Positions 21,117-30,470 of a stretch of DNA of 64,000 nt are shown here, piece after piece. The DNA is taken from NCBI RefSeq assembly GCF_000176175.1, contig NZ_ACZP01000014.1, positions 682,001 through 746,000 on the forward strand, in the 5' to 3' direction. The stretch comes from Vibrio furnissii CIP 102972. GTDB taxonomy: Bacteria; Pseudomonadota; Gammaproteobacteria; Enterobacterales; Vibrionaceae. Made by a program: the position numbers and the translations under genes. The notes beneath the pieces are model-generated. The model ran no database searches, had not been told where the DNA came from, and worked only from the letters and a program-made list of their open reading frames with translations. Every line of letters starts with the position of its first letter. The stretch's first letter is position 1.

Positions 21117-21542
21117 TGACTTTCTCGACTGTATTTGCAGATTTCCACCGACAAAAGTTGGCACTTTTTGGAATCTGCGGTTGATGTTTATGAGTATTTT
21201 TATGTGTGTTGAGCTTGAACAAATGTTTACTTGAGGTAACATTCGCGTGCACGCAAGTCATGAACATCGACATACGTCCAACAATTCAACTCACGCCAAA
21301 ACACAAATGTCACAGTCGGAAACATTTTGTTACATCCGGCGCATTATGCGGGCAATACACCCGAATCACAGTAGATCAAATTGCAATCTTACCTTTCATA
21401 AATGGAATCATTAGTAAAATAAATCCTTTGCTAATACAGGGATATCCCCCTCAAACACCTGTTATCTATAAAAAGTTTCTTTGATTTAGATCAAAAACTG
21501 TCATACTTTTGTGCTAAGAAAAAAAGTTAATAAGCTCGAAAT
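21117..21542. promoter_or_regulatory. AT-rich divergent promoter region, cyoA / DCC gene
   Basis: No gene is seen in these 426 bases. The region must hold the cyo promoter and that of the plus-strand gene at 21543. The only site I can name is the FNR-type box at 21481-21494. Confidence 0.6.
21481..21494. promoter_or_regulatory. Perfect FNR-type box
   Basis: TTGAT-TTAG-ATCAA is an exact match to TTGAT-N4-ATCAA. It is 49 bases upstream of the DCC-family gene and 365 bases upstream of cyoA. FNR represses cyo anaerobically in E. coli; here the position fits control of the plus-strand gene at least as well. Confidence 0.7.
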
Positions 21543-21932
21543 ATGTCACAAATTACGATTTTTTTTGATGGGCGCTGTCCGCTCTGTTTTCGCGAAATGT
21601 GCGCATTAAAACAACAAGATGTTCACAATTGCATCACGCTGATTGATATCCACAGCCCCGACATGGCAGATTATCCGGCGATCGATCTTGAAGAAGCGCA
21701 GCGTATTTTGCTGGCCTACGATGCACAAGGTCGCTTGGTACGCGGATTGGACGCGCTGCATTTGGCATGGTCGCTGGTTGGAAAACCGTGGCTATATGCC
21801 CTCACGCGCTGGTCTTTGATTCGCCCTCTCGCCGATCGCGCCTATTTATGGTTTGCGCGTCACCGCTACACCCTCTCCGGCTGGCTGACTGGTCAGCGCC
21901 GCTGCCCGCAGGGTCAATGTCGACCCAAATAA
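21543..21932 (+). CDS. DCC family (DUF393) thiol-disulfide oxidoreductase-like protein
   Basis: A 129-residue protein with the family hallmark near its start: ITIFFDGRCPLCFREM, containing D-x-x-C-x-x-C. It continues with the usual LAYDAQGRLVRGLDALHLAW segment and ends in a basic, Cys-containing tail (GQRRCPQGQCRPK). DUF393 proteins have a thioredoxin-like pattern but no firmly assigned substrate. It is monocistronic, divergent from cyo, with an FNR-type box 49 bases upstream, which hints at oxygen-responsive expression. Confidence 0.85.
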   Translation: MSQITIFFDGRCPLCFREMCALKQQDVHNCITLIDIHSPDMADYPAIDLEEAQRILLAYDAQGRLVRGLDALHLAWSLVGKPWLYALTRWSLIRPLADRAYLWFARHRYTLSGWLTGQRRCPQGQCRPK

Positions 21933-22055
21933 CAAAATCCAATCAACGTCCCTCCCCCGTCGAAAAACTGCGCTACGCTTACTGAGTAAAACAACAATAA
22001 ATCGCTTCATCAGAACGCGAGACCATCACCCACTTGTTACTGGACGGGAAACGCT

Positions 22056-23717
22056 ATGAGTTTAACCATTCGTCATCGACTCTACATTTTGTCGATCGTG
22101 CCGCTGCTCATCATTGCCATCAGCATGATGTATTTGACCTTCACTGAAACCCAAAGCCTGAGCAAAACCCAAATGGCCAACACGCGCGAAGCGATGATGG
22201 ACATGAAAAAAGCAGAGCTGAAAGCCTATTTGCAAATCGCAGAGAGCGCCCTTACCCCATTAAAAAATCGCCAAGCCAGTCGCGAAGAGGCATTAACCAT
22301 TCTGCAAGAAATCGCCTTTGGTAAAAATGGCTATCTGTTTGGTTACGACAGCCAAGGGAATCGTGTGCTACTCGGCAAAGGCCAAACGGGCCTCGGCGAT
22401 AACTTCATGGACTTGAAAGACTCGCAAGGCAATTATCTGGTGCGAGATCTGATCAAAAATGCCAAAAGCGGTGACTTCACTACTTACTATTTCCCCAAAC
22501 CGGGGGAGAGCCAACCGTTACCCAAATTAAGTTATTCCGTCTATCTGCCGCAATGGGATCTCATCATCGGCACCGGCTTCTACACCGATGATGTCGATGC
22601 GGAAATTGCTGAAATGGAAGCCTTGGCGTCGGAAAAGTTGACCCACAGCTTATGGACGTTAACCACGGTCAGTGTGGTGATTCTGGTGCTGGTGGGGATT
22701 GTCGCGATGTTCATCAACCGCAGTATTTTGCATCCGCTGCGCCTGTTTGATCAGTCGATTCGCTCATTTGCCAGCGGCGATGCCGATCTCACCGCGCGCA
22801 TGGAACGTTTTAGCGTGCCGGAGTTTGCCCAGTTAAGTGACAACTTCAACGCCTTTGTCGCCAGCCTGCAAGACATCATCAAACGAGTGAACTTGGTCGG
22901 CCAGCAAGTGGTGGACGAAACTAACTCCATGACCCAGCGCGCGACTCAGGTCGATGATTTGGCTTCCGGTCAGCGCGAAGAGACCGAACAGGTTGCCACC
23001 GCCATGACGGAGATGACCACCACCGCGCACGAAATTTCCAATAATGCCAGCCAGGCTGCCCAATCGGCCAAAGAGGCGGATGACAATGCAAAAGAAGCAC
23101 ATTCCATTGTCGATACCGCAGCGCGCTCGGTGCAATCGCTGGCAGAGGAAGTCGCAGAAGCGAGCAGCGTGATTTCCAAATTGGAGAGCGATGTGAAGAA
23201 CATTTCAACATCTCTGGCCGTGATTCAAGACATTGCTGAGCAAACCAACCTGTTGGCACTCAATGCCGCCATCGAAGCGGCGCGTGCAGGCGATCAAGGA
23301 CGCGGCTTTGCGGTGGTTGCCGACGAAGTGCGTAAATTGGCGAGCCGCACGCAAGACAGCACCGGCGAAATTCACGCCATGATTGAGCAGTTGAAAGCCG
23401 CCTCCGACGCAGCGGTGCGCGCAATGGATTCCAGCCAAAATCGCAGTGTCTCCACGGTGCAAGAAGCCAACGCCGCAGCCAAGGCACTGGAGCAGATTCA
23501 GCAGTCGATTGGGACGATTATGGATATGAACTCGCTGATCGCCACGGCGACCGAGGAGCAGAGTTTGGTTGGGCAAGAAATTTCACAGCGCATCGTGGTG
23601 ATCTCCGATCAAAGTAGCCAATCCGCCGATCTGGCCAATGAAAACCGTCAAGGCAGCCAAGGGCTGAACGGCCGCGCGCACGAACTGTATGATCTGGTTG
23701 CCCGGTTTAAAGTTTAA
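22056..23717 (+). CDS. Methyl-accepting chemotaxis protein with single Cache sensor
   Basis: 553 residues. A first membrane helix (about 10-29) is followed by a periplasmic single-Cache sensor of the sCache_2 type ([47 protein letters not shown]), a second helix (about 193-215), HAMP, and the cytoplasmic hairpin with the conserved tip [20 protein letters not shown]. sCache_2 receptors often sense small organic acids or amino acids; the ligand here is unknown. No C-terminal xWxxF CheR tether is present. Isolated gene with its own terminator. Confidence 0.94.
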   Translation: MSLTIRHRLYILSIVPLLIIAISMMYLTFTETQSLSKTQMANTREAMMDMKKAELKAYLQIAESALTPLKNRQASREEALTILQEIAFGKNGYLFGYDSQGNRVLLGKGQTGLGDNFMDLKDSQGNYLVRDLIKNAKSGDFTTYYFPKPGESQPLPKLSYSVYLPQWDLIIGTGFYTDDVDAEIAEMEALASEKLTHSLWTLTTVSVVILVLVGIVAMFINRSILHPLRLFDQSIRSFASGDADLTARMERFSVPEFAQLSDNFNAFVASLQDIIKRVNLVGQQVVDETNSMTQRATQVDDLASGQREETEQVATAMTEMTTTAHEISNNASQAAQSAKEADDNAKEAHSIVDTAARSVQSLAEEVAEASSVISKLESDVKNISTSLAVIQDIAEQTNLLALNAAIEAARAGDQGRGFAVVADEVRKLASRTQDSTGEIHAMIEQLKAASDAAVRAMDSSQNRSVSTVQEANAAAKALEQIQQSIGTIMDMNSLIATATEEQSLVGQEISQRIVVISDQSSQSADLANENRQGSQGLNGRAHELYDLVARFKV

Positions 23718-23721
23718 CCAG

Positions 23722-23736
23722 TTTTACACTGTAAAC
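23722..23736. promoter_or_regulatory. parS2 centromere site (copy 2)
   Basis: TTTTACACTGTAAAC matches N-TTTACA-N-TGTAAA-N. It lies just after the chemoreceptor stop codon and before its terminator, about 6.6 kb left of the ori2 iterons. Confidence 0.85.
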
Positions 23737-23742
23737 CGCCAT

Positions 23743-23772
23743 GAAAAAGCCCCCGAATTCGGGGGCTTTTTA
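23743..23772 (+). terminator. Rho-independent terminator, chemoreceptor / hydroxyacid dehydrogenase (bidirectional)
   Basis: Perfect palindrome AAAAAGCCCCCGAATT followed by CGGGGGCTTTTTA, lying between two convergent genes and having T-runs in both directions. Confidence 0.92.
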
Positions 23773-23786
23773 CGCGATAAGGTGGG

Positions 23787-24662
23787 CTATTGTTTGGCAG
23801 CCTGCTTGACCGCTTTAATCAATACCGAGGTGTCCATACGCCCCTCTCCATTGGCAGACAGGCTGCGATAGGCTGCGATGGTGTTTTCGGTCATCGGTAA
23901 ACGCACGCCCTGACGCTCAGCTTCATCTAAACAAAAGCCCAGATCTTTGATCATCCAATCAATGGCGAAACCAAAGTCGAATTTATTCTCTGCCATGGTC
24001 ACGGCGCGATTTTCCATTTGCCATGAACCCGCCGCACCGTTTTTCAAACACGCAACCAGCGTGGGAATATCCAGCCCGGCATTTTCAGCCAGAATCAAGC
24101 CTTCCGACAAACCGTTCAACACCCCCGCAATACAAATCTGGTTGACCATTTTCGCCCGCTGGCCTTGACCCACACCGCCCATCAGCACCGAAGAACGACC
24201 ATACGCGTTCAATACAGGCTGCAGTGCATCAAACAGATCCGCTTCGCCACCGCACATGATGGTGAGTACGCCGTTTTCCGCGCCCGCCTGACCACCGGAC
24301 ACAGGAGCATCCATAAAGCGAACACCGACGTTCTGCGCCGCCGCACCCAGCTCTTCTGCCAACAACGCAGACGTCGTGGTGTGGTCGACTAAAATCGCTC
24401 CGGGCTTCATAAACGCTAACGCGCCCTGTTCGCTGGTGGCCATGCTCCGCACATCGTCATCGTTGCCGACACACATCAGTACCACATCCGCCTCACGCAC
24501 ACACGCTTCCACAGTCGGAGCTGCGCGCCCGCCGTGCTGCGCTGCCCATGCCTGCGCTTTTGCCTGCGTGCGGTTAAACACCGAAACGTCAAATCCGGCG
24601 CTCACCAAATGGCCTGCCATCGGATACCCCATGACCCCTAAACCAATAAAACTGACTTTCAT
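23787..24662 (-). CDS. NAD-dependent beta-hydroxyacid dehydrogenase (3-hydroxyisobutyrate / tartronate-semialdehyde reductase family)
   Basis: 291 residues with an N-terminal Rossmann motif (VSFIGLGVMGYPMAGHL), the substrate-binding signature DAPVSGGQAGAENGVLTIMC and the catalytic Lys segment GQRAKMVNQICIAG near residue 170. The family reduces or oxidises small beta-hydroxy acids; candidates are GarR/GlxR-type tartronate semialdehyde reductase and MmsB. The substrate cannot be chosen from sequence. It starts 1 base after the upstream LysR regulator's stop, so the two are co-transcribed. Confidence 0.88.
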   Translation of the reverse strand: MKVSFIGLGVMGYPMAGHLVSAGFDVSVFNRTQAKAQAWAAQHGGRAAPTVEACVREADVVLMCVGNDDDVRSMATSEQGALAFMKPGAILVDHTTTSALLAEELGAAAQNVGVRFMDAPVSGGQAGAENGVLTIMCGGEADLFDALQPVLNAYGRSSVLMGGVGQGQRAKMVNQICIAGVLNGLSEGLILAENAGLDIPTLVACLKNGAAGSWQMENRAVTMAENKFDFGFAIDWMIKDLGFCLDEAERQGVRLPMTENTIAAYRSLSANGEGRMDTSVLIKAVKQAAKQ

Positions 24663-24663
24663 G

Positions 24664-25575
24664 TTAATCTCCTTTTACGACGGGCGCGCCTTGCTCACGT
24701 GTGCTGACAGCGTCAAGCAACGCTTCCACCAACAAGGTCAGCGCCCTGGGCTGATACTTTCTATCCCGATAAACCAGATGTGCTCGCTTGGCACTGCGAT
24801 GATAATCCGGCAATAACTGTACAATATTCATGCTGGGTGACACATGGCGATATGGCAGTGACGCCACGCCCAACCCGCGTTCAACAGCGCCCGCAATGGC
24901 TTGGATATCATTGACGACCAATTTGGGCTTGATGTGAATCAAGCGCACGAACGTGTCACCGCTGAAAACCGGGACGGCTTGTGCGCGATCGACCGAAATC
25001 CAATCCAGTGCTTCCAGTTGATCCAGCGTCGTGACGGGCCCACATGTTGCTAAATAGTCTGGGCTGGCAAAAAAGCCGTGATGCGCTTGAAACAGCGGCC
25101 GCGCGATCATGCCTTCCAGATGATCAATCTCGAACGTGATCAACAGATCGCGGTTGGTTTCCGGCGTCACAGACTCCTGACTGAGCGCCAATTCCACATT
25201 CACTTTTGGATGCTGACGCACGAACTCTTCTACCACACGACCAACAAACGCGCGGTAAAAATTATGCGGAATCGCCAATTTGACGCTGCCGGTCACGTCT
25301 TGGCTCTCCGAGAGCATTTGGCTGAAAGTGCTTTCCAAATTCTCCATGCCACTGCGAATCGCCAGAAAGGCTTGCTGACCACTTTGCGTCGCCACCAGTT
25401 CTCGGCCCTGTTTTTCCAGCAAGCGCAGGTTGAGGCGCGATTCCAGTGCCGATAAACGGCGAGACATGGTTGAGACCGGTAACTTCAGTTTCTTTGACGC
25501 CGAGACCAACGAGCCCTCTTCCACCACACAGAAGAACAAGTAAAGATCATCAATGTTTCCGAATATGGAATTCAT
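24664..25575 (-). CDS. LysR family transcriptional regulator
   Basis: 303 residues. N-terminal winged HTH FFCVVEEGSLVSASKKLKLP with VSTMSRRLSALESRLNLRLL following, then a periplasmic-binding-protein-like effector domain. It is the first gene of a two-gene unit with the hydroxyacid dehydrogenase. LysR regulators more often sit divergent to their target, so this upstream co-directional arrangement suggests autoregulation of the pair. Confidence 0.92.
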   Translation of the reverse strand: MNSIFGNIDDLYLFFCVVEEGSLVSASKKLKLPVSTMSRRLSALESRLNLRLLEKQGRELVATQSGQQAFLAIRSGMENLESTFSQMLSESQDVTGSVKLAIPHNFYRAFVGRVVEEFVRQHPKVNVELALSQESVTPETNRDLLITFEIDHLEGMIARPLFQAHHGFFASPDYLATCGPVTTLDQLEALDWISVDRAQAVPVFSGDTFVRLIHIKPKLVVNDIQAIAGAVERGLGVASLPYRHVSPSMNIVQLLPDYHRSAKRAHLVYRDRKYQPRALTLLVEALLDAVSTREQGAPVVKGD

Positions 25576-25658
25576 ACTTCTTTTCTTGGTGATTTTTCTC
25601 AGTTATGGACAGTTATATCCTAGATATCACCAAGATGAAACCAAAGAGAAACTTCTGA

Positions 25659-25925
25659 ATGATGAGTCGAAAACAGTTTTGGCTAACAGCACTGATGACG
25701 TCGTTTGTCATGGCCGTGATCATGTCTGGCGTGTTGTCAGGGTACAAGCTGGGATTCAATGCCCAATGGCCGCCCGTGTGGCTCAGTGGCTTTAGCGTGG
25801 CCTGGCCGGTCGCATTGCTTCTTAACCTCACCGTCTTGCCGCAGATCCGCAAGTTGGCCGATTGGCTTTCCACGCCCAATCACGTCAAAAAACCGCAGCA
25901 ACAGAGACAAAAAAACCGAGCGTAA
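25659..25925 (+). CDS. DUF2798 small membrane protein
   Basis: 88 residues with two membrane helices (FWLTALMTSFVMAVIMSGVL and SVAWPVALLLNLTVLPQIRK) and a basic C-terminal tail. The MSRKQ...MSG..G pattern and short length match DUF2798, a family of unknown function. Two adjacent ATG codons (25659, 25662) could start it. It is divergent from the LysR gene, and its stop lies inside the following terminator stem. Confidence 0.75.
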   Translation: MMSRKQFWLTALMTSFVMAVIMSGVLSGYKLGFNAQWPPVWLSGFSVAWPVALLLNLTVLPQIRKLADWLSTPNHVKKPQQQRQKNRA

Positions 25926-25941
25926 GGCTCGGTTTCTTTGT
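25908..25941. terminator. Bidirectional terminator between DUF2798 gene and yeeN-like gene
   Basis: Stem AAACCGAGC/GCTCGGTTT with T-rich sequence on both strands. The stop codon of the DUF2798 gene is inside the stem-loop. Confidence 0.85.
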
Positions 25942-25950
25942 TTTGCGTGC

Positions 25951-26670
25951 TTATTCGATTTCAGCGTTGTGGTATACCTGCTGAACATCATCGCAGTCAT
26001 CAAGAAGGTCAAGGAACTTCTGGAATTTCTCTGCGTCTTCACCCGTCACTGGTGTTGGGGTTTGCGGCACGAACGTGATTTCTTCCACATCAATGGTTAG
26101 ATCAGGGAATGCAGCGTTCAGTGCTGTTTTGGTTTTAAAGAACTCATTGTGAGGCGCAAAAACCGTGATCACACCATCTTCGAGTTCAACGTCAGTGACA
26201 TCAACATCATCCATCATCAGCGTTTCAAGAATGATTTCATCATCTTCGCCTTTGAATTGGAATACCGCTTGATGATCGAACATGTGCGATACAGAACCTT
26301 CCACACCAATCTTCGCGCCCACTTTAACAAAGCACTGACGAACATCTTGGAACGTACGGTTGCCGTTGTCAGTCAGACAGTCAACAATCACGCTTGTACC
26401 GCCAGGACCAAAGCCTTCGTAACGTGCTGGTTGGTAATCTTCACCGCCGCCGCCGTTTGCTTTATCCAGTGCTTTTTCAATCACGTGCGCAGGAACCTGA
26501 TCGCGTTTCGCTTTGGTGATCAGGTGACGCAGAGACAAGTTCATGTCTGGGTCGCTGCCACCGTTCTTTGCACACACGTAAATTTCTTTACCGTATTTGG
26601 AATAAACTTTAATTTTTGCGCCTGCAGTTTTCGCCATAGAGGCCTTGCGCACTTCAAAACTTCTTCCCAT
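25951..26670 (-). CDS. YebC/PmpR family protein (YeeN type)
   Basis: 239 residues of the TACO1/YebC family. The N-terminus [15 protein letters not shown] and the segments [40 protein letters not shown] and [20 protein letters not shown] are diagnostic. YebC-type proteins have been described as DNA-binding regulators and, more recently, as factors that help ribosomes through proline stretches. MGR...[15 protein letters not shown] resembles the YeeN paralogue more than YebC. Confidence 0.92.
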   Translation of the reverse strand: MGRSFEVRKASMAKTAGAKIKVYSKYGKEIYVCAKNGGSDPDMNLSLRHLITKAKRDQVPAHVIEKALDKANGGGGEDYQPARYEGFGPGGTSVIVDCLTDNGNRTFQDVRQCFVKVGAKIGVEGSVSHMFDHQAVFQFKGEDDEIILETLMMDDVDVTDVELEDGVITVFAPHNEFFKTKTALNAAFPDLTIDVEEITFVPQTPTPVTGEDAEKFQKFLDLLDDCDDVQQVYHNAEIE

Positions 26671-26746
26671 CGGGATGTTCTCTCTAGTTCAAATTTGATG
26701 CGACGGATTTTAGCAGATAGTCTTCGCTTCTGCTGAGAGCCAAGCG

Positions 26747-26956
26747 TTATGCCACGCCCATCACTCGTTTGTATTTATCTATCGAATGTTGAAACCACTC
26801 TTTTTCCTGCTCGGAAGTCAGTTTGGTTAGCTGCTTAGTGATCTCTTCTGATCCGCTTTTTGCCTGCTTCATCTTCCAAACTAAAAAAGAAGCCTGTTTG
26901 TCGAGTTCTATTTTGTTTTTCTCTGAAGCATCTAGCAATGCGAGGTTGAAAGACAT
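26747..26956 (-). CDS. Small hypothetical protein (possibly DUF3283)
   Basis: 69 residues if started at ATG 26956 (MSFNLALLDASEKNK). It is charged and helical, with no membrane or metal motif. A longer reading from TTG 27025 exists, but its first residues look like non-coding AT-rich sequence. No clear ribosome site supports either start. The composition of the last ~55 residues (KQASFLVWKMKQAKSGSEEI) looks like a real protein; I think of DUF3283 but cannot confirm it. Function unknown. Confidence 0.5.
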   Translation of the reverse strand: MSFNLALLDASEKNKIELDKQASFLVWKMKQAKSGSEEITKQLTKLTSEQEKEWFQHSIDKYKRVMGVA

Positions 26957-27070
26957 TAGTAAGCCCACAGTCGATAAAAACGTGGAGCGAAATATATCAT
27001 AGGAATGGAAAAAATTAAGAGTCAAAATGTCGGTTTAAGCGGCTTTAATCAATAAAAGCATTAAAAATAC

Positions 27071-27093
27071 AAAGGGTGGCTTTCGCCACCCTT
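27071..27093 (-). terminator. Rho-independent terminator of the small gene at 27117
   Basis: Stem GGGTGGC/GCCACCC with loop TTTC. On the minus strand it is followed by TTTGTATTTTT. Confidence 0.85.
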
Positions 27094-27116
27094 CTCAATT
27101 CGCCAACTGGTCCTGC

Positions 27117-27314
27117 TTAGTGAAGCAGGCCCAATTCCTTTGCTTCTTCAATGGTTAATCCACTTTCACGGATTTCTCTTAGTGTCTCGATACGACGACG
27201 AGCTTCCGCTGATTTCAGATTTTTCATTGGGCGTGGAGCGACGACTTCTTCCGTGAAGTCCCAACTATTTGCGATGTTAGTCATTTCATCATGGTCAATT
27301 GAATTAATGGACAT
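27117..27314 (-). CDS. Small conserved-looking hypothetical protein
   Basis: 65 residues from ATG 27314 with a strong GGAGG 6 bases upstream and a good terminator behind it. The C-terminal half AEARRRIETLREIRESGLTI is a basic amphipathic helix followed by an acidic EEAKELGLLH tail. The RRRIE-LRE pattern recalls the PA3496-type small proteins, but the similarity is too short for a family call. Function unknown. Confidence 0.7.
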   Translation of the reverse strand: MSINSIDHDEMTNIANSWDFTEEVVAPRPMKNLKSAEARRRIETLREIRESGLTIEEAKELGLLH

Positions 27315-28129
27315 TGTAACCTCCGAACAAACCATGCCAGGGACATGTAATCTGTAGCAAAGCCCCAAATTCTTGTTAAGAAGATTTGAGCAAGAATGTG
27401 ATTCCAACGAGGATTCAGACATCTAATCTACAAATGGCTCAATTATGTTTTGCGCTCCCCAAAATGTCGAAGTACATTGAAAGGATTCCCGCGTAAAAAA
27501 GAAGCCGATCAACCTCTCACTTCTTCACTCACCATCCCTTGTGTCCCTTAGCCTCAGCGGTGATTTTTCATTCAGTTTTTTAGCATGCTCAATGGGCATA
27601 TTAAACACACCTGCACCACCGAGAATACCCGCGATGCTTCTCTGACTTTAGCACGCCCAACGGAGGTTTCCAGGCCACCTCTCGGCAAGCCTCTCTTCTT
27701 CTCCCCGCTCACAGACGGAACGATGATCATGGTGATTTGATGCTCGCGTCGGCGCCGGGATGATAGCGAGTCATGACACCACGCGATCACGGCACGCAAT
27801 CACGGCACGCTGTAACAAGCGGATCAGGATCGCGATAAGGAACAAGGAAACATGATCAAGGGAAAAGCGCTGATCGGCGGGCGATCCGCAAGCATGATCA
27901 AGGCGTAAAGGCGGTCTATTTCGGTAAGCAGATGAATTTCAGGCAAAAAAAAGCGAGCTCTCAGGAAGAACTCGCAAACTAATTCAGAACGAATGTAACA
28001 ATATGAGCCAATCTATTAATTCATCAGATAGGACAAAAGGTTGTCTATTCGAGATAAACTTTAACCACTCGACGGCTTGACATTGTCAGACATATGTCAA
28101 CGTTGTGTATCAATACTGTAGTTTCCGTT
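27315..28129. other. Non-coding region downstream of rctB with RctB-iteron-like sites
   Basis: No convincing gene lies here. The notable content is three 12-mers of the iteron type: ATGATCATGGTG (27723-27734), ATGATCAAGGGA (27852-27863) and ATGATCAAGGCG (27894-27905), the last two 42 bases apart. They have the same ATGATCAWGR core as the ori2 iterons and contain a Dam GATC. Confidence 0.55.
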
Positions 28130-30106
28130 TCAAATACCAATGGCAACTTCATCTAATGCCCGAAAAACAGATTCATCAAGATGCCCTTCGTGTACCTGTT
28201 TACACACTTTCCGTCGCACGGCCAGCCCCGAGATCAAACGTTCGATCGACAAATGCTTGTTGTCATTTTGGGTGTTATACAGCTCGATCAACTTGCTCAA
28301 CGTCTCATACGGGATCACGTTCTCATCCACACGCAGCCAATCGAGCTTGTCAATCAGCTCTACACACTCTTCTCGGATTGATGAAGGCGCGTGTCCAGTC
28401 ATCGCCGCTAAAGCCGTTATACTGCGTTCTAGGGCCTCTGGAGAGGTATATTTCGATAACGTAATGGTGATTTCGTCTGCGTTGATCTCCACCAAGTGCT
28501 TACGCAGCTTCACGCGACGGCCCAATTTACCTCGTGGTGACGGGGATTTACGTTGAATCGGTTCAAATTCGCCATCGATTATTTCTGATAGCTCTTGTAA
28601 TTTCTGTTTCGACACCATTTCGTGACGCAGTGGGTTTGGCAGCGTCGGCGCCATGTTGCGTTTACCCGCGTTGGTGGTTTTCGCCCGCGAATAACGCAGC
28701 ACTTCCTCAACATCGCATTTGATGTCGACTTGGTAATCGCTCAACTTGCCTTTGTCGATCAACGTGGTGATCGTCAGGTGATAGCCCCACAGATTGACCA
28801 CAAACAGATCGTCATTGCCTTTGCCTTCCGACAAACGGCGCAGCTCGCGGATCAGATCCATCGAGAAACGACGCCATTCAATGTTGCGTGCCAGTTTTTG
28901 ATTCAGCTCGCTCAGCAGCATCACATCGGTATGACGACGCGACATGCGGCTTCGGAAATAGGAGTACAGTTGGAACACCAAGGTGTGCTGTTTCAGAATC
29001 TCTGGCGGGAACAGGAAGAAATAATCACGCGTCATCAACTCTTCAAAGAACGACGGCTCCCACACCAGAATGTACAGGTTCGGTTTGATCTTGATCTCAC
29101 CATCACTGCCTTCTGTGGGCGCTTCTTCCGAAGCGGTGATCGTGCGCGCCAGAAAACGGAAACGATCACTCTTGAATCCTTCCGGCATGTTTTCGCTCAA
29201 CCAACGCCCGGTCAGTTCATGCAGTTGGAAATCGGTAAATTCAATGCGATCAATACTGTCACGAATCGAATCACGCGCAGGACCGCTGTCCTTTTTGCCG
29301 CGCAGCGACAAAATATCCGTGATGTAGAGCGGGGTTTTGTTTGGCACGTGGCTCGCGTTGAGCTGATAATCTTCGTGGTGATGATCGTGGTATTGAACCG
29401 TCAGTGTGAACAGCGCAAACAGGGTCATGAGATCGTCGACCGTCATGATATTTTTAGACGATCGTGTTTCGATCACTGCACGTGTGCCTGAAATCGACAC
29501 CATGGATTTTTGGTAGCTTTTACGCGTACGCGGTGGTGCCAGTGCTTGGTCAATAATCCCCGCCCAATTGGTGGGCGAAACCACAAACTGATCCGCCTCG
29601 TCTTTCATCGCTGGCGGCGTATTCAAGCCATGCTCGGTGAGCAAGCGTTGATTGACCTGCGTTTGCGCCAATGCTTTTGAACGTTTGCGCTTTTCACTTT
29701 GCTTGACCGATTCGGTCACCAAGCTGGTGGATCCTAATACCGAGATCAATTGGTTGGGATTGACGAAACGGTGCAACATGGTTTTGCCCGCAAGGCCTTC
29801 TTCAAAACGCACTGGGATCTGTTTAAATAACCCGATCGAGACCGCAGCTCTGAGGCGTTGCTGAATGGCCGCCCGTGTTAACTGACCGTCGGTTGCATCG
29901 ATCAATTCGGTAGTGGATACCAGACCATCTTTGCTGCGAAAGCCACGCAGCGAGATCAAATTCAGGAGTTCGACGATACTCTTCGTCACCCCTTTGAAAT
30001 GCTGATATTGTTCAATCCAGTCCACTGCGGTTTCAGAAACTTCAAAGAGATGACCATCTTTGTGGCTTCTGGGTGCTTTGATCAGCAACTTTTCTTCTGA
30101 TGTCAT
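28130..30106 (-). CDS. rctB: RctB, initiator of chromosome II replication
   Basis: 658 residues, the length and sequence pattern of Vibrio RctB (MTSEEKLLIKAPRSHKDGHL; YQHFKGVTKSIVELLNLISL; KRKRSKALAQTQVNQRLLTE). RctB binds 12-mer iterons and 39/29-mer sites and opens ori2. Central winged-helix domains carry the DNA contacts and dimer interface, and the C-terminal ~150 residues, rich in Arg/Lys (RKSPSPRGKLGRRVKLRKHL), are regulatory in V. cholerae. It reads away from the iteron array at 30320-30445, as expected, and should be autorepressed through sites in its own upstream region. Confidence 0.98.
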   Translation of the reverse strand: MTSEEKLLIKAPRSHKDGHLFEVSETAVDWIEQYQHFKGVTKSIVELLNLISLRGFRSKDGLVSTTELIDATDGQLTRAAIQQRLRAAVSIGLFKQIPVRFEEGLAGKTMLHRFVNPNQLISVLGSTSLVTESVKQSEKRKRSKALAQTQVNQRLLTEHGLNTPPAMKDEADQFVVSPTNWAGIIDQALAPPRTRKSYQKSMVSISGTRAVIETRSSKNIMTVDDLMTLFALFTLTVQYHDHHHEDYQLNASHVPNKTPLYITDILSLRGKKDSGPARDSIRDSIDRIEFTDFQLHELTGRWLSENMPEGFKSDRFRFLARTITASEEAPTEGSDGEIKIKPNLYILVWEPSFFEELMTRDYFFLFPPEILKQHTLVFQLYSYFRSRMSRRHTDVMLLSELNQKLARNIEWRRFSMDLIRELRRLSEGKGNDDLFVVNLWGYHLTITTLIDKGKLSDYQVDIKCDVEEVLRYSRAKTTNAGKRNMAPTLPNPLRHEMVSKQKLQELSEIIDGEFEPIQRKSPSPRGKLGRRVKLRKHLVEINADEITITLSKYTSPEALERSITALAAMTGHAPSSIREECVELIDKLDWLRVDENVIPYETLSKLIELYNTQNDNKHLSIERLISGLAVRRKVCKQVHEGHLDESVFRALDEVAIGI

Positions 30107-30319
30107 TATTAGATCCGTATCACACTAGCCGTAATATCGCTATAGTTCCAAGAGAATAAAGAAAAAGAGATCATAAATAAAGAAAAAATTGCTGGTTTTA
30201 AATAACTGATCTTTTTGATTATTCTGATATAGAGTGATCTATATGATTATATGATCCGAGTGAAAGGTTGCTTGTAACATACTGTTTTCAATATGCTTTT
30301 AAAAATGACACGCGAAAGC

Positions 30320-30445
30320 ATGATCATGAGTTTACTGAAACGATGATCATTAAGTCATTGAAAGCATGATCAAACCCTTCCCGATCAATGATCATGACAA
30401 TCACGAATCAATGATCAACGAATTCCCTAAACCATGATCAAGGTG
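30320..30445. repeat. Array of six RctB 12-mer iterons
   Basis: ATGATCA-type 12-mers begin at 30320, 30343, 30366, 30388, 30411 and 30434, so spacing is 23, 23, 22, 23, 23 bases, about two helical turns. All are in the same orientation and each has a Dam GATC, which in V. cholerae must be methylated for RctB binding. Core sequence ATGATCAWNAV with variable last bases. Confidence 0.92.
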
Positions 30446-30455
30446 GACGCACACC

Positions 30456-30464
30456 TTATCCACA
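30456..30464 (+). promoter_or_regulatory. DnaA box at ori2
   Basis: TTATCCACA, a perfect consensus DnaA box, 10 bases beyond the last iteron. DnaA is required for ori2 firing in addition to RctB. Confidence 0.85.
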
Positions 30465-30470
30465 ACCCCC

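Larger units (their letters stand above)
30107..30470. other. ori2: Minimal replication origin of chromosome II (ori2)
   Basis: The segment between rctB and the control region has the parts of ori2-min. An AT-rich stretch at about 30150-30260 is the probable unwinding element. A 29/39-mer-like sequence follows near 30272-30305 (TAACATACTGTTTTCAATAT), then six phased iterons at 30320-30445 and a perfect DnaA box at 30456-30464. Order and components agree with V. cholerae ori2 as I recall it. Boundaries are approximate. Confidence 0.9.

Noticed and set aside
25553..25795. 80-codon frame overlapping the LysR start and the DUF2798 gene
   Set aside because: Out of frame with the DUF2798 gene, which has the better start, membrane pattern and terminator.
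27572..27799. 75-codon minus-strand frame downstream of rctB
   Set aside because: It is Arg/Ser-rich without a ribosome site or recognisable domain, and includes an iteron-like site; treated as non-coding.
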